The notes beneath the pieces are model-generated. The model worked only from the letters and a program-made list of their open reading frames with translations. It was not told the DNA's origin and did no database searches. 64,000 nt of DNA from JBMYZL01 sp965661765 (GTDB lineage: Bacteria > Bacteroidota > Bacteroidia > Flavobacteriales_D > Sanyastnellaceae), in contig CBFIFE010000003.1 in assembly GCA_965661765.1 (NCBI GenBank), forward strand, positions 40,183 through 104,182. The letters are read 5' to 3'. The position numbers were made by a program, and so were the translations under genes. Below, in pieces: positions 17,801 to 25,085 of the stretch. Position 1 is the first letter of the stretch, and every line of letters begins with the position of its first letter.

Positions 17801-19598
17801 CGGTGTCCAATCGATCACCGTGGTGGATGAGACGGCGCCGACCTTCACTGTCCCAGCCGATGCGTCACTGGCGTGTGGGTCAGATCTCAACGACTTGTCT
17901 ATCACAGGCGACGTCACGGATGCGATGGACAACTGCGGTGACGTCACGGTTGCCTACGAAGACGCCATGGGCGAAAGCACTTGTTTTGAAGGGGATGTGA
18001 TCATCCGGACTTGGACTGCAACGGATGCATGTGGCAATGTGTCGACAGCTGAGCAGACCATTTCTTTGACAGATGAGGTGGCGCCATACTTCACAAGCGT
18101 GCCTGCAGACATGAACATTTCCTGCGGAGATGAGACACCTGTGGACATGGCCGTTGCTGCTGATGCATGCTCAATGGTTGCGGTGACTGTTGCCGAAACC
18201 TCTGGCGAGGCGAATTGCACAGGCCAAGCAACCATCATCCGAACGTTTACGGCGACTGATGCCTGCGGCAATGAGGCCGAAGCGACGCAGGTCATCACCA
18301 TCATCGATGAGGAGGGGCCATCCTTCACTGCGCCATCAGACACATCTGTCTCTTGTGGTGAGGATGCCAGCCCATCTATGACTGGTGAACCGTCAGACGT
18401 GATGGACAATTGCAGTGGTGCTGTGGATGTTTCGTACGAGGACGCGATGGTCAGTTCTGCTGAAGGTTGCTTCGCAGACGACCAAATCCGCAGGACTTGG
18501 ACAGCAACGGACGCTTGTGGCAACACCACAGAAGCCGTTCAGATCATTCAGCTCATTGACGACATCGCACCTGTCTTGGATGCGGTGCCTGAAACGATCA
18601 GCTTGACTTGCGGCGCGGAGCTGCCAACAGAGATGCCGGGCGCATCCGATGGTTGTTCAGCTGTGGAGGTGACCTTCGCTGACGAAGCTGGAGATGTCAA
18701 CTGCACGGGCATGGCTTCTGTCATCCGGACGTACACAGCAATGGACGCCTGCGGCAACATGTCCATGGCTGCTACAGAGTTTGTTTACACGGACGACGTC
18801 GCTCCAACATTCACTGTCCCTGCGGACGTGACAGTAGAGTGCTCTACAGATGTTGCTGATCTCGCTGCCGTGGGCAATGTGATGAATGCTGAAGACAACT
18901 GTGCTGGGGTCTTGTCCATCGAATATGCGGACAGCTACAGCACGAGCGAAGGGTCATGCTTGGCGAACAACGTTCTGACAAGGGAGTGGACGGTGTCTGA
19001 CGAATGCGGAAATGCTGCAACGGCGACCCAGACCATCACCCTCGAGGACACCACAGGGCCTGAGGTGACCTTCGAAGCGTCAGTCAACCTGACGTACTAC
19101 AACGGGGAAATGCTCCCTGACTTTGAAGGCGTGACGGTTGAGGACGCTTGCAGCGATTGGACACATGAGACCACGGATGTGTACTCCAGTGTCAACGGAT
19201 TTGGCTACAGCCTTCTCCGCACGATCACTGTCACAGATGCTTGCGGCAACAGCACAACCATCGAACAGAACATCAATGTGGATCTGTACGGAGGATGTAC
19301 TTATGAAGAAGCTGCAAACTTCGACCCAACGGCGATCCTGGACGACGGCAGCTGTGAATATGCCGGATGTACAGATCCAGCGGCTGCCAATTACGACGCC
19401 CTCTTCACCATTGAAGATGGTTCCTGTTTGGTCGTCGGTTGCATGGACCCAGATGGATTGGATTACAACGCGGATGCCACGTTCCCAGGGGGATGCGATT
19501 ATCCAGATCCATGTCCTGGTGACCTCAACGATGACGGCAACGTCAATGTGGGGGACCTGTTGGAATTCTTCCAACTCTACGGTACCGTTTGCGAATAA
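11826..19598 (+). CDS. Giant multidomain secreted surface protein (Cys repeats, HYR-like modules, dockerin-like tail)
   Basis: A 2,590-aa protein with signal peptide MQTKIYFLLAALVGFSSF...VAQ. Five copies of a roughly 165-190-residue module lie near residues 25-238, 289-479, 664-849, 1349-1535 and 1697-1889. Each has TYRVYVxT, an xYDSYVTIG block, GGxWF and a DNxVLxAQLTT...VQxFP end. About fifteen Cys-repeat units (GCTDxxACNYxxxAxxDDGSC) separate them. Eleven HYR-like immunoglobulin-fold modules (IRTxTATDACGNxxxAxQ) occupy about residues 858-1322 and 1921-2485. The last 30 residues are a dockerin-like unit (CPGDLNDDGNVNVGDLLEFF, ending YGTVC). No T9SS type A tail is present. It is probably a calcium-binding surface adhesin or stalk; export route unknown. 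A hairpin terminator follows at 19664. Confidence 0.88.
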   Translation: MQTKIYFLLAALVGFSSFSGKLVAQTACFGYGSEPSANSGYQLLVEEHMSFDGSEEQSALAALAGMTTYRVYLQTPASDDFVSAVMADGVTGPGEVHLNTTGSFYKNQFGGLTPNQINPLLFSYFPALEYDSYVTIGLDEEAVGSSQGDILLLGEGDWGPQFLSGGDLDIDASVATAGGGWFILGTSSNGFAGDDNKVLLAQLTTAGELSGSLNVQIFPADGGSDAAFTHQFSFTSELCGCTDPSADNYSPDVTQEDGSCEYLGCTDASACNFDGGANVDDGSCDYCCAQTSSTNPDFDVDVELFSHEGIPGLRTYRVYVHTASEADALSAVAGYESSPANVSTTTSFFQVPAPSGGVTPNTLNPVFLQFIPELEFDSYVTIGLTSAPTGGQAEVLIAETPSSPWTANFEAGGDIVMNTPSGGAWFLSPGAPNAVAGSDKKVLIGQFTTDGDLSGELLVQVFPEGVQSEELQFTVTFSTPPCACTDATACNFDADALYDDGTCLFPDAYYGVDYVDCDGDCLNDSDGDYVCDEDEVPGCLNPSACNYVDPSVVTDLEACVFPEFGYDCDGNCNSDADGDGVCDEFEVVDCTDPAACNYNDDSNTDTDNALCNYPEAGYDCFGVCINDTDGDGVCDEYEVAGCTDAMACNFDPAATDEDGSCDYCCYGGAAVNGYSVSVEEVGTSPEGTTYRMYVNTAGSNDFLSAVTGTSDIPTYITSTQPFYQAPGYNSPFPTDFNAFVLGLIPELSYDSWVTIGLEMAGGAGEGGPDYVASTDWVQQFNAGNDIVMDSEYGDGWFVTINQSNGLAGDDNRVLVGQFTTNGVLNGELYVQVFPNSVQADAIELSLPFGWGTEDNGEAPVFTHVPEDIVTACTDGLPTEMATAEAANCGGVLTITFEDEATGAACGSGPSIVRTFTATDGWGNTASAAQNITLTDDEAPVAIAQEDLVVECGTDITPGAGTAEEPTASYDDCSDALTYSYVDAPYAGSNDISGSTMDIRVEMGLNVPGPFGQPFVLEATGVEVGDGPELTLNDIVQNPVSHRGAIVVDIDGATINLTFEGALTPNTDDYQYDYGRVIVSNASADVAGVTIASNNIAPAAAVSTTMTSDGFVIEWSGTAVYTEGSTATAMVENETTCLANEGVIRTWTVADACGNESNATQIIIFEDTEGPVLDVPGDMTHSCEEMPDYGMATAEDCEGAVSVEVSENTIPGACPSNYTIERTFTAVDNCGNASSATQIIEVVDETAPVFSSVPADASYDVGADVPEILAEATDNCGDAEVTFFDESDASAGTSTTVSRTFVATDACGNSATAVQTITINEVLGCTDEIACNYNGEATFEDGSCDYCSCGVGGQDGFSLELELFAENGIPGQNTYRVYVTTPGPDDFVSAVAGDVNNPTFLRTTTDYFQSQFGGLSGHEINPLFFGVLPSVQYDSWLTIGVSQAPVSANGESEITFVEYAEDNWTEEFENGGDLEIDSFFGGSWFALISASNGVAGEDNRVLVAQLTTDGDVTGQLYVQVFPNGDQSQDTYLSLSFGGSDCGCTDDAACNYSEAAIYDDGTCTYPEDLFGSEFVDCDGVCMNDADGDGICDEEEVAGCTDASACNYMEDATDDDGTCEFPEVCAGCTDASACNFNMNAAEEDGSCEYPEAGFDCEGNCLDINGDLICDALQGCDDPTACNYEPGVEQPSMDFCDYCSCPNIETSNPDYTIEIEEYAIDGVMGATTYRLYVTTANPTDALNAILGDDNNPIVLGSSSQFFQDPAGSHFATDPSLFGFFPQLEYDSYVTIGDDTPAAVLDYPMASGGMDPAWLGEFESGNSIVIDDEVGSGWFVEAGLGGEYGIAGDDNRILFAQLTTPGTLYGSVYLQIFPEGQAADNTIYVAASFGDSRCGCTDATACNYDGAMTDDGSCIYSDDCENTCLYDTSAPTITSVEDYTTSCDAVETDIREPMASDDCDDDLTFTFTDVIQQGACDNAYTITRTWAATDNAGYIGYGVQSITVVDETAPTFTVPADASLACGSDLNDLSITGDVTDAMDNCGDVTVAYEDAMGESTCFEGDVIIRTWTATDACGNVSTAEQTISLTDEVAPYFTSVPADMNISCGDETPVDMAVAADACSMVAVTVAETSGEANCTGQATIIRTFTATDACGNEAEATQVITIIDEEGPSFTAPSDTSVSCGEDASPSMTGEPSDVMDNCSGAVDVSYEDAMVSSAEGCFADDQIRRTWTATDACGNTTEAVQIIQLIDDIAPVLDAVPETISLTCGAELPTEMPGASDGCSAVEVTFADEAGDVNCTGMASVIRTYTAMDACGNMSMAATEFVYTDDVAPTFTVPADVTVECSTDVADLAAVGNVMNAEDNCAGVLSIEYADSYSTSEGSCLANNVLTREWTVSDECGNAATATQTITLEDTTGPEVTFEASVNLTYYNGEMLPDFEGVTVEDACSDWTHETTDVYSSVNGFGYSLLRTITVTDACGNSTTIEQNINVDLYGGCTYEEAANFDPTAILDDGSCEYAGCTDPAAANYDALFTIEDGSCLVVGCMDPDGLDYNADATFPGGCDYPDPCPGDLNDDGNVNVGDLLEFFQLYGTVCE

Positions 19599-19663
19599 CC
19601 GAAGCATCCGCTTCGTACAACATGCGATAGAATTCGAGTCTGGCAAGACCGATTCCTAGGGAG

Positions 19664-19690
19664 GGGGCTGCACTACGGTGTGGCCCCTTC
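19664..19690 (+). terminator. Hairpin terminator after the 2,590-aa gene
   Basis: GGGGCTGCAC (19664-19673) pairs along 10 bp with GTGTGGCCCC (19678-19687), two wobble pairs, TACG loop, followed by TTC TTG rather than a long T-run. A smaller hairpin CGAAGC-ATCC-GCTTCG sits right after the stop codon. Confidence 0.55.
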
Positions 19691-19730
19691 TTGTATGTGA
19701 GAAAATGGTGAGAAAGGGGAGGGGAAGTGC

Positions 19731-19738
19731 TAAATTTG
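19731..19738 (+). promoter_or_regulatory. -7 element TAAATTTG for the DUF493 gene
   Basis: Perfect TAnnTTTG ending 6 nt before the ATG at 19745; predicts a leaderless or near-leaderless message. Confidence 0.6.
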
Positions 19739-19744
19739 GCCTTC

Positions 19745-20035
19745 ATGACCACCGACTCAAATGCTTTTGAAGCGCGACTGGAAAAACTCCGCGACCAGCT
19801 CAACCACTTTCATCAATGGCCTTCTGTGTTCACCTTCAAATTCATTCTGCCGACCTGTACGGAGAGGGAAACTGAACTGAGAACCATTTTCCAACAGGCG
19901 GAAGACATTCGGGTGCGTCCGAGCAAGAATGGAAACTACCAATCTTTCACCATCGCCGAAAAATTGAACGGACCCGATGAGGTGTTTGATCGGTACACAC
20001 GGGCCGGGAACATCAAGGACATCTTGTCGATGTGA
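19745..20035 (+). CDS. DUF493 (YbeD-like) family protein
   Basis: A 96-aa small cytosolic protein. The pattern WPSVFTFKFILPT near residues 26-38 and a ferredoxin-like beta-alpha-beta layout with GNYQSFTIAEKL around residues 66-77 match the DUF493/YbeD family, whose biochemical role is unsettled (an ACT-like regulatory fold is known for YbeD). The ATG at 19745 is chosen because TAAATTTG ends 6 nt before it. Its stop overlaps the start of the following small membrane protein by 1 nt (TGATG), so the two are one operon. Confidence 0.78.
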   Translation: MTTDSNAFEARLEKLRDQLNHFHQWPSVFTFKFILPTCTERETELRTIFQQAEDIRVRPSKNGNYQSFTIAEKLNGPDEVFDRYTRAGNIKDILSM

Positions 20036-20439
20036 TGACAGAAACGCTCGAATTGTTTCGCAATGTTTTGCTCGTGGCGCTCTTGCTTGGGTTGGCCTGG
20101 GTGCTTTTTCGGCGGATGGCATTTGCCATGCGGAAACACGAGACACCCCCTGGCATTGTTGAATTGTCTGGGGCCGGGGTGGTCCAACAGGGTGAGGTGT
20201 TGCAGATTTCTGCAGACATCGCTGGGGCCGGGGTAGATGGCCTGAAGGTAACCGTCGAAGCCCCTGGCATCGAGAGGCCGATCACCATCCACGACGGGCC
20301 CATGAATGGGGGACACGCAAATTGGCGTTGGCCAGTGCCTGAAGAATGGACAGGGCGCAACATTGAAGTCAAAATCGAAGCGCCCCGGTCTCAGGTGGTT
20401 CGGCGTGTGCTTTTGCAAAATACGCCGTCGTCCCTTTGA
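20035..20439 (+). CDS. Small single-pass membrane protein, unknown function
   Basis: A 134-aa protein. Residues 9-28 form one transmembrane helix (RNVLLVALLLGLAWVLF) preceding a basic cytoplasm-side stretch (RRMAFAMRK). The rest is a small beta-rich domain with GIVELSGAGVVQQGEVLQIS. I do not recognise a family. The start ATG at 20035 overlaps the DUF493 stop by one base; a GTG immediately before is an alternative. It ends 6 nt before the convergent argS gene. Confidence 0.6.
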   Translation: MTETLELFRNVLLVALLLGLAWVLFRRMAFAMRKHETPPGIVELSGAGVVQQGEVLQISADIAGAGVDGLKVTVEAPGIERPITIHDGPMNGGHANWRWPVPEEWTGRNIEVKIEAPRSQVVRRVLLQNTPSSL

Positions 20440-20445
20440 TTCCGA

Positions 20446-22254
20446 TCACATGCGGTCGGGCATCTGAATGCCCAACAGGCCCATGGCCGTGGAAACTGTG
20501 CTCGCTGCCAAAGCACAAATGGACAACCGAACAGTCTGCTGGGCAGCATCCTGTTCTTGCAAGATGGGATGGCTGGCGTACCAGCTGCTGAAAGCTTTCA
20601 TCACATCGTAACTGAAGTTTGCCAAAAGGCTGGGGTCGTACTGCGCAGCTGCCTGTTGCACGACATCGGGCAAGGACAAGGCGGTTTGGACCAAACCACG
20701 CTCTTCGCTGTCGAGGGCTGCTGCTGTATCCAGTCCATCCAAGTGACGCAAAATGTCCTCAACAGAGCGGTTGGCCTTCCGGAGCACACTCTTCGCCCGG
20801 ACGTGATTGAATTGGATGAACGGGGCCGTGTTGCCGATGAAGTCGATGGAAGCTTTGGGGTCAAACATCATGGACTTCTTGGGCTGCACCTTCAACAAGA
20901 AATACTTCAAGGCACCGTAGCCGACTTGCTTGTAGAGCTGGGTTTTTTCCGCCTCACTGAACGTTTCCGTTTTCCCCAACTCTTCGCCCATTGAACGTGC
21001 TGTTGACACCATCTCCGCAAGCAAATCGTCCGCATCCACGACCGTGCCCTCGCGGGATTTCATTTTCCCTTCGGGGAGTTCAACCATGCCGTAACTCAGG
21101 TGGTGGTTGCGATCGGCGCCGTCGATGCCGAGTTTGGCCAAAACGGCGAACAACACCTTGAAGTGGTATTCTTGTTCATTGCCGACTGTGTAGATCTGAC
21201 GATCCAAGCCAGGGTAGTCGCGGTAGCGCTGCAAGGCCGTTCCAATGTCCTGCGTCATGTACACGGCCGTGCCATCTGCTCGGAGCAAAAGCTTCTGATC
21301 CATGCCCTCCTCGGTCATGTCGACCCAGATGCTGCCGTCAGGACGCTGGCTGAAAGCACCAGCGGCCAGCCCCTTCATGACCTCTTCCTTGCCCAGCAGA
21401 TAGGTTTGGGATTCGTAGTACAGCTTGTCAAAAGCCACTCCCATCTCCGCATAGGTCGTCTCGAAACCATCGTAGACCCAACCGTTCATCTTTGACCAAA
21501 GCGCGTGCACCGTTTCGTCACCCGCCTCCCATTGGGCCAACACTTCTCGGGCCTCCAGCAGAATCGGGGCATTCGCCTTGGCCTGCTCCTCGGTTTGTCC
21601 CTCCGCAATGGCAGCTTGGACCTCCTTTTTGTAATGTTGATCGAATGCCACGTAATACTTTCCAACGAGCTTGTCGCCCTTCATCCCCGTGGTGGATGGG
21701 GTTTCGCCTTGGCCAAATCGCATCCAGGCCACCATGGATTTGCAAATGTGAATGCCACGATCGTTGATGATTTGCACTTTGATCACTTCGTGGCCGTGGG
21801 CTTCCAAGATTTGGGCGATTGCAAATCCCAAGAAATTGTTTCTCAGATGTCCCAGGTGCAGCGGCTTGTTTGTGTTTGGAGAGGAATACTCCACCATCAC
21901 CGCCGGCCGCGAGCCCACAGGTTGAAGGCCAAATCTTTCGTTGCCAATGGCTTCTGAAATCTGGTCTTGCCAAACCTTGTCCGCCAGCGTCAAGTTCAAG
22001 AATCCCTTGACGACCTCATAGCCCACGATGTCGTTGTCCCCAGCGCGCAAAGCTTGTCCAAGCTGCTCAGCAGTTTCGGCAGGGCTCAATCGCGAGAATT
22101 TGACCAAGGGGAAGACGACCACCGTGCGCTCGCCTTCAAATTCCTTGCGCGTTCGCTGGATTTGGATTTGATCGTGCGTTGGGGCTGCGCCAAAGAGTTC
22201 TTGACAAGCGCCAATCACGGCGGTTGCGATGCCATTGTCGAGGGTTGCACTCAT
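20446..22254 (-). CDS. argS: Arginyl-tRNA synthetase
   Basis: A 602-aa class I synthetase charging tRNA-Arg. The HIGH signature is HLGH at residues 133-136 in SSPNTNKPLHLGHLRNN; the second site is GKMKSREG, a KMSK equivalent; the C-terminal DALR anticodon-binding domain runs to SICALAASTVSTAMGLLGI. An N-terminal additional domain (about residues 1-110) is typical of ArgS. The ATG overlaps the stop of the upstream ctlX-like gene by 4 nt (ATGA), placing a tRNA-Arg charging enzyme in the same transcript as two guanidine-modifying hydrolases. Confidence 0.97.
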   Translation of the reverse strand: MSATLDNGIATAVIGACQELFGAAPTHDQIQIQRTRKEFEGERTVVVFPLVKFSRLSPAETAEQLGQALRAGDNDIVGYEVVKGFLNLTLADKVWQDQISEAIGNERFGLQPVGSRPAVMVEYSSPNTNKPLHLGHLRNNFLGFAIAQILEAHGHEVIKVQIINDRGIHICKSMVAWMRFGQGETPSTTGMKGDKLVGKYYVAFDQHYKKEVQAAIAEGQTEEQAKANAPILLEAREVLAQWEAGDETVHALWSKMNGWVYDGFETTYAEMGVAFDKLYYESQTYLLGKEEVMKGLAAGAFSQRPDGSIWVDMTEEGMDQKLLLRADGTAVYMTQDIGTALQRYRDYPGLDRQIYTVGNEQEYHFKVLFAVLAKLGIDGADRNHHLSYGMVELPEGKMKSREGTVVDADDLLAEMVSTARSMGEELGKTETFSEAEKTQLYKQVGYGALKYFLLKVQPKKSMMFDPKASIDFIGNTAPFIQFNHVRAKSVLRKANRSVEDILRHLDGLDTAAALDSEERGLVQTALSLPDVVQQAAAQYDPSLLANFSYDVMKAFSSWYASHPILQEQDAAQQTVRLSICALAASTVSTAMGLLGIQMPDRM

Positions 22255-23210
22255 TGTTCAGATTCTTTCGAGGTCAAGGGCAGATGGATTTCGGCCAGCA
22301 TGCAACGGGCGCTCCCGCCGCCACAAGTTTCAATTGTGTGCAATGGAGCGGAAAGGATGCGTCCGTGTGCGGACAGCCGTGCCAAAATTTCCGGTGACAG
22401 GGCCTCTCTGGCTTGTTGACTCATCACGATCAGCGTTTCGCCTGCCATGGTTTTTGCTTCGAGCATGTTGCCGGCAAAATGCTCAATCTCATCCTCGCTC
22501 AAGGGAATCACCTCCAAACCGTCTTCTGCCAGCGAAGTCCGGACCATTTCTCTTTCCTCCGCATCATCAATGCAATCCAAGCAAATCGCTGCAAAGGAGG
22601 TTCCGATGGACATCATGACATTCGTGTGGTAAATCGGCGAGCGGCCCTCTGGGGTCGTTTGGAAGGCGGTAAAGACCACACCGTCCATGTCCATCGCCTC
22701 ACAAAATTGCTCAAATGCCACTCTGTCGGTCCGCGGACTCAGGGCCGCATAGGCGCGGTTGTGCTGGCGGTCCAAAACAATGCTCCCCGTCCCCTCCAAG
22801 AACTTTCCATGTTCTTCGAATTCGGTGAAGTCCACGATTTGGTCTACATCGAAACCCTGAAGGTGCTCCAAGTCGATGAGAATGTCCTCCCTTCGTTCCA
22901 CCCGTCGATTCTCGGCAAACATCGGATAAAGGCCGATGTCGCCGTTTGCGTGAAACGACACCCAATTGTTGGGGAACAAAGCGTCGGGCGCATCAAAATC
23001 TGCGTCCGCATCAAAGATGAACACACGAACCCCAGCGTCTTGCAATGTGCGGGCGAAATTGTCGAACTCAGACAAAGCCAAGTCAGTGATTTCTTCCTCC
23101 GTTTGTCCGGCCAATGTCTGCTGGTAGTGGTTGTTCACAGCAGTCTGCTCGTTTCGGCGGAACTGCGTCGGCCGGACCATCAAAAGGTTAGCGGTGGATT
23201 GATCGGGCAT
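22251..23210 (-). CDS. ctlX: CtlX-like citrulline/arginine-modifying hydrolase (amidinotransferase fold)
   Basis: A 319-aa protein of the guanidine-modifying superfamily (pentein fold). Catalytic-type residues are visible: DAPDALFPNNWVSFH, a GTGSIVLDRQ acid site, IYHTNVMMSIG with the catalytic His, and C303 in CGGGSARCM at the C-terminus. This pattern fits the citrulline utilisation hydrolase (CtlX) group rather than arginine deiminase proper. It overlaps argS by 4 nt and sits 82 nt downstream of a second pentein-fold enzyme. Substrate preference (arginine, citrulline or a methylated arginine) cannot be read from sequence. Confidence 0.85.
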   Translation of the reverse strand: MPDQSTANLLMVRPTQFRRNEQTAVNNHYQQTLAGQTEEEITDLALSEFDNFARTLQDAGVRVFIFDADADFDAPDALFPNNWVSFHANGDIGLYPMFAENRRVERREDILIDLEHLQGFDVDQIVDFTEFEEHGKFLEGTGSIVLDRQHNRAYAALSPRTDRVAFEQFCEAMDMDGVVFTAFQTTPEGRSPIYHTNVMMSIGTSFAAICLDCIDDAEEREMVRTSLAEDGLEVIPLSEDEIEHFAGNMLEAKTMAGETLIVMSQQAREALSPEILARLSAHGRILSAPLHTIETCGGGSARCMLAEIHLPLTSKESEQ

Positions 23211-23292
23211 GATGTCAAAAAATCAAAGGGTGTGGAAGGGGCAAAGGTCGACAAGGATGCTGAGAAAAACCGCCCTGTAACAGGCATTCAAA

Positions 23293-24243
23293 TCAAGACC
23301 AAGATCTGGGGGACCTTCGCAAAGGCAGCGTCGCACATCGCAGCAGGCCTTCCATTTTTGCGGTTTCCGAGAACGGGACCTCATGCACGGTGTAGCCCCA
23401 ATCGCGGAGCTGGGCATTGATGCGGTGAAATGCACTTGAAGAAATGACTGTGGATTCGTTCACACTGAACAGATTGCAGTTCATATCGTACATTTCTTGT
23501 TCGCTGATGAACAAGCACTTCCTTTCCCCAAAGGTTTGGATCAGGAAATCGACATCCCGCTGCTGCTTGAAACCCTCCGGATGAATGATGGCATGCCCAA
23601 GCCCCAGTGGGCCAAGGGCACAATCCAAATGCAAGGCATTCTTTCTCGGGTCGGTGTCTGACTTGTTCAATTGAAAGCCCCGCACTTTCCATTCCGGAAA
23701 AGAGGATTGCAACCATTGCAAGGCCGCAGCATTCGTCCTGGCCGTCGTAAAGGATTCGAAATCTTCATCCTCCGAGTAGCCGACCCAAAGGCTGCCATGG
23801 ATCGGCATCACATCGCCTCCTTCGATCCGAACGGGCGGTGGCGGGGTGATGATGCACGCAACCGGCACATCGGCGAGAATGTCGGTCAAAGCCAACTGTT
23901 CTTCCGCACGATCTTCCACCATGGCGGTTTTGATGAACGTTTCACCGAGCACAAATCCGATGTCTCGGGTGAAGACTTGGTTCGTTCCAAGCGGGGAAGG
24001 GGTGAGCACCTCGACACCCAGAGATTTGAGTTTCTCCCGAAACGCAGTGAGTTCCGCCCGCACGGCAGATTCAGAAGGGTAGGTTCCAGAGAGGACGTGT
24101 TCCCTTGATTTGGGGTCATAGGTGTCCTCCAATCGGGGAGGAGCGCCCATGCCCACACCGATGCCCACGAGAACCGTTTCCAGAGGTGACCATTCGTCCA
24201 CCACATGGAACCCACTGATCGCCTTCATGTCCGCCGCGCTCAC
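23293..24243 (-). CDS. Arginine deiminase/amidinotransferase family protein
   Basis: A 316-aa pentein-fold enzyme. The family residues line up: FTRDIGFV, IEGGDVM (Glu/Asp pair), NALHLDCALGPLG with catalytic His, and C303 in LLRCATLPLRR close to the C-terminus. It may act as an arginine deiminase, a dimethylarginine hydrolase or an amidinotransferase. The GTG at 24243 overlaps the stop of the upstream lipoprotein gene (GTGA), which suggests translational coupling and is preferred over the internal ATG at 24228. It heads a string with ctlX and argS. Confidence 0.82.
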   Translation of the reverse strand: MSAADMKAISGFHVVDEWSPLETVLVGIGVGMGAPPRLEDTYDPKSREHVLSGTYPSESAVRAELTAFREKLKSLGVEVLTPSPLGTNQVFTRDIGFVLGETFIKTAMVEDRAEEQLALTDILADVPVACIITPPPPVRIEGGDVMPIHGSLWVGYSEDEDFESFTTARTNAAALQWLQSSFPEWKVRGFQLNKSDTDPRKNALHLDCALGPLGLGHAIIHPEGFKQQRDVDFLIQTFGERKCLFISEQEMYDMNCNLFSVNESTVISSSAFHRINAQLRDWGYTVHEVPFSETAKMEGLLRCATLPLRRSPRSWS

Positions 24244-25061
24244 CTTTGTTCGTAGTTCGGATCGAATTCGCGTCGGTGGCGCAGGGCAGCGACCATGGCT
24301 TCACCTGACATGTAATTGCCTCCGCCGCCCTCGTTGAAGTTCGCAGGAAGAAAGCACCAGTGGCTCGAGTCCTTCGCTGACAACGCCCAGATCCGTGATT
24401 GCCCGCGCACTTCCCAGTATCGGAAAGGCGGCAAGCTGTCGACCTCGGAAGGCTCGCCGACATGATAGGTCGCATTGCCCTTGCCGTAATTGGACTCCAC
24501 CATGCCTTTCATGCCTTCTACATTGCCCTCGTAGGTGGAATTGAAATCCACAAAATGGACCAAATTCATATTCAGAAGCACCACTTCTTGGTCGTTGTCA
24601 TCCACCAACTCGCTGGCATAGAGAAGCTCGACCTTTTCGGTGCGGTTGCGCAGCCCCATATCGCTGAACCGGGTCATGACTTCCACAGCTTGCGAGAGAA
24701 AAGCTGTATCTGGTTGCCTGTGCAAAGGGTGATGCCCCATCGCGCCGGCCCAATCCATGTCGTTGCTTTTTTGAAAATAATCGACCATGTCCGCAGCGAT
24801 GTCGTCGAGGGTGTTGACCTCTACAAATGCGGCCACCTCTGGAGAGATCGAAACGTCCACTTGGCCATCCCACTCTTCTTTGCTCTCGTCGAGTTCCCAG
24901 GATTTCATCTGCGTTCCCTGGGTCGGAGCGATGCCATTCTTTTGATCACCGGATCGAGCGTCCAGCTCTCCTGCACTTGTTCCTTCACATCCTGTGAAGA
25001 CGGCGATAGAAGTCGCCATCAGTGCTGCCCACAACAGGTTGTTTTGAATCGTTGCTGTCAT
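24240..25061 (-). CDS. Predicted lipoprotein, unknown function
   Basis: A 273-aa protein with lipoprotein signal LLWAALMATSIAVFTGC (Cys about residue 25) followed by EGTSAGELDARSG, a disordered linker. The mature part is acidic and contains an alpha-beta domain (about residues 65-245); no recognised family. It is the first gene of the minus-strand string that continues with the two arginine-modifying enzymes and argS, linked by a 4-nt overlap. A perfect TACATTTG -7 element lies 4 nt before its ATG. Confidence 0.72.
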   Translation of the reverse strand: MTATIQNNLLWAALMATSIAVFTGCEGTSAGELDARSGDQKNGIAPTQGTQMKSWELDESKEEWDGQVDVSISPEVAAFVEVNTLDDIAADMVDYFQKSNDMDWAGAMGHHPLHRQPDTAFLSQAVEVMTRFSDMGLRNRTEKVELLYASELVDDNDQEVVLLNMNLVHFVDFNSTYEGNVEGMKGMVESNYGKGNATYHVGEPSEVDSLPPFRYWEVRGQSRIWALSAKDSSHWCFLPANFNEGGGGNYMSGEAMVAALRHRREFDPNYEQR

Positions 25062-25065
25062 GCAG

Positions 25066-25073
25066 CAAATGTA
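25066..25073 (-). promoter_or_regulatory. -7 element TACATTTG heading the lipoprotein-amidinohydrolase-argS string
   Basis: Perfect TAnnTTTG on the minus strand, ending 4 nt before the ATG at 25061. It is the first candidate promoter upstream of the four-gene string. Confidence 0.6.
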
Positions 25074-25085
25074 AGGATTCCCTTG

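Noticed and set aside
19508..19598. Classical cellulosomal dockerin
   Set aside because: Only one calcium-loop-like unit is present and no cohesin or cellulase is found in the window.
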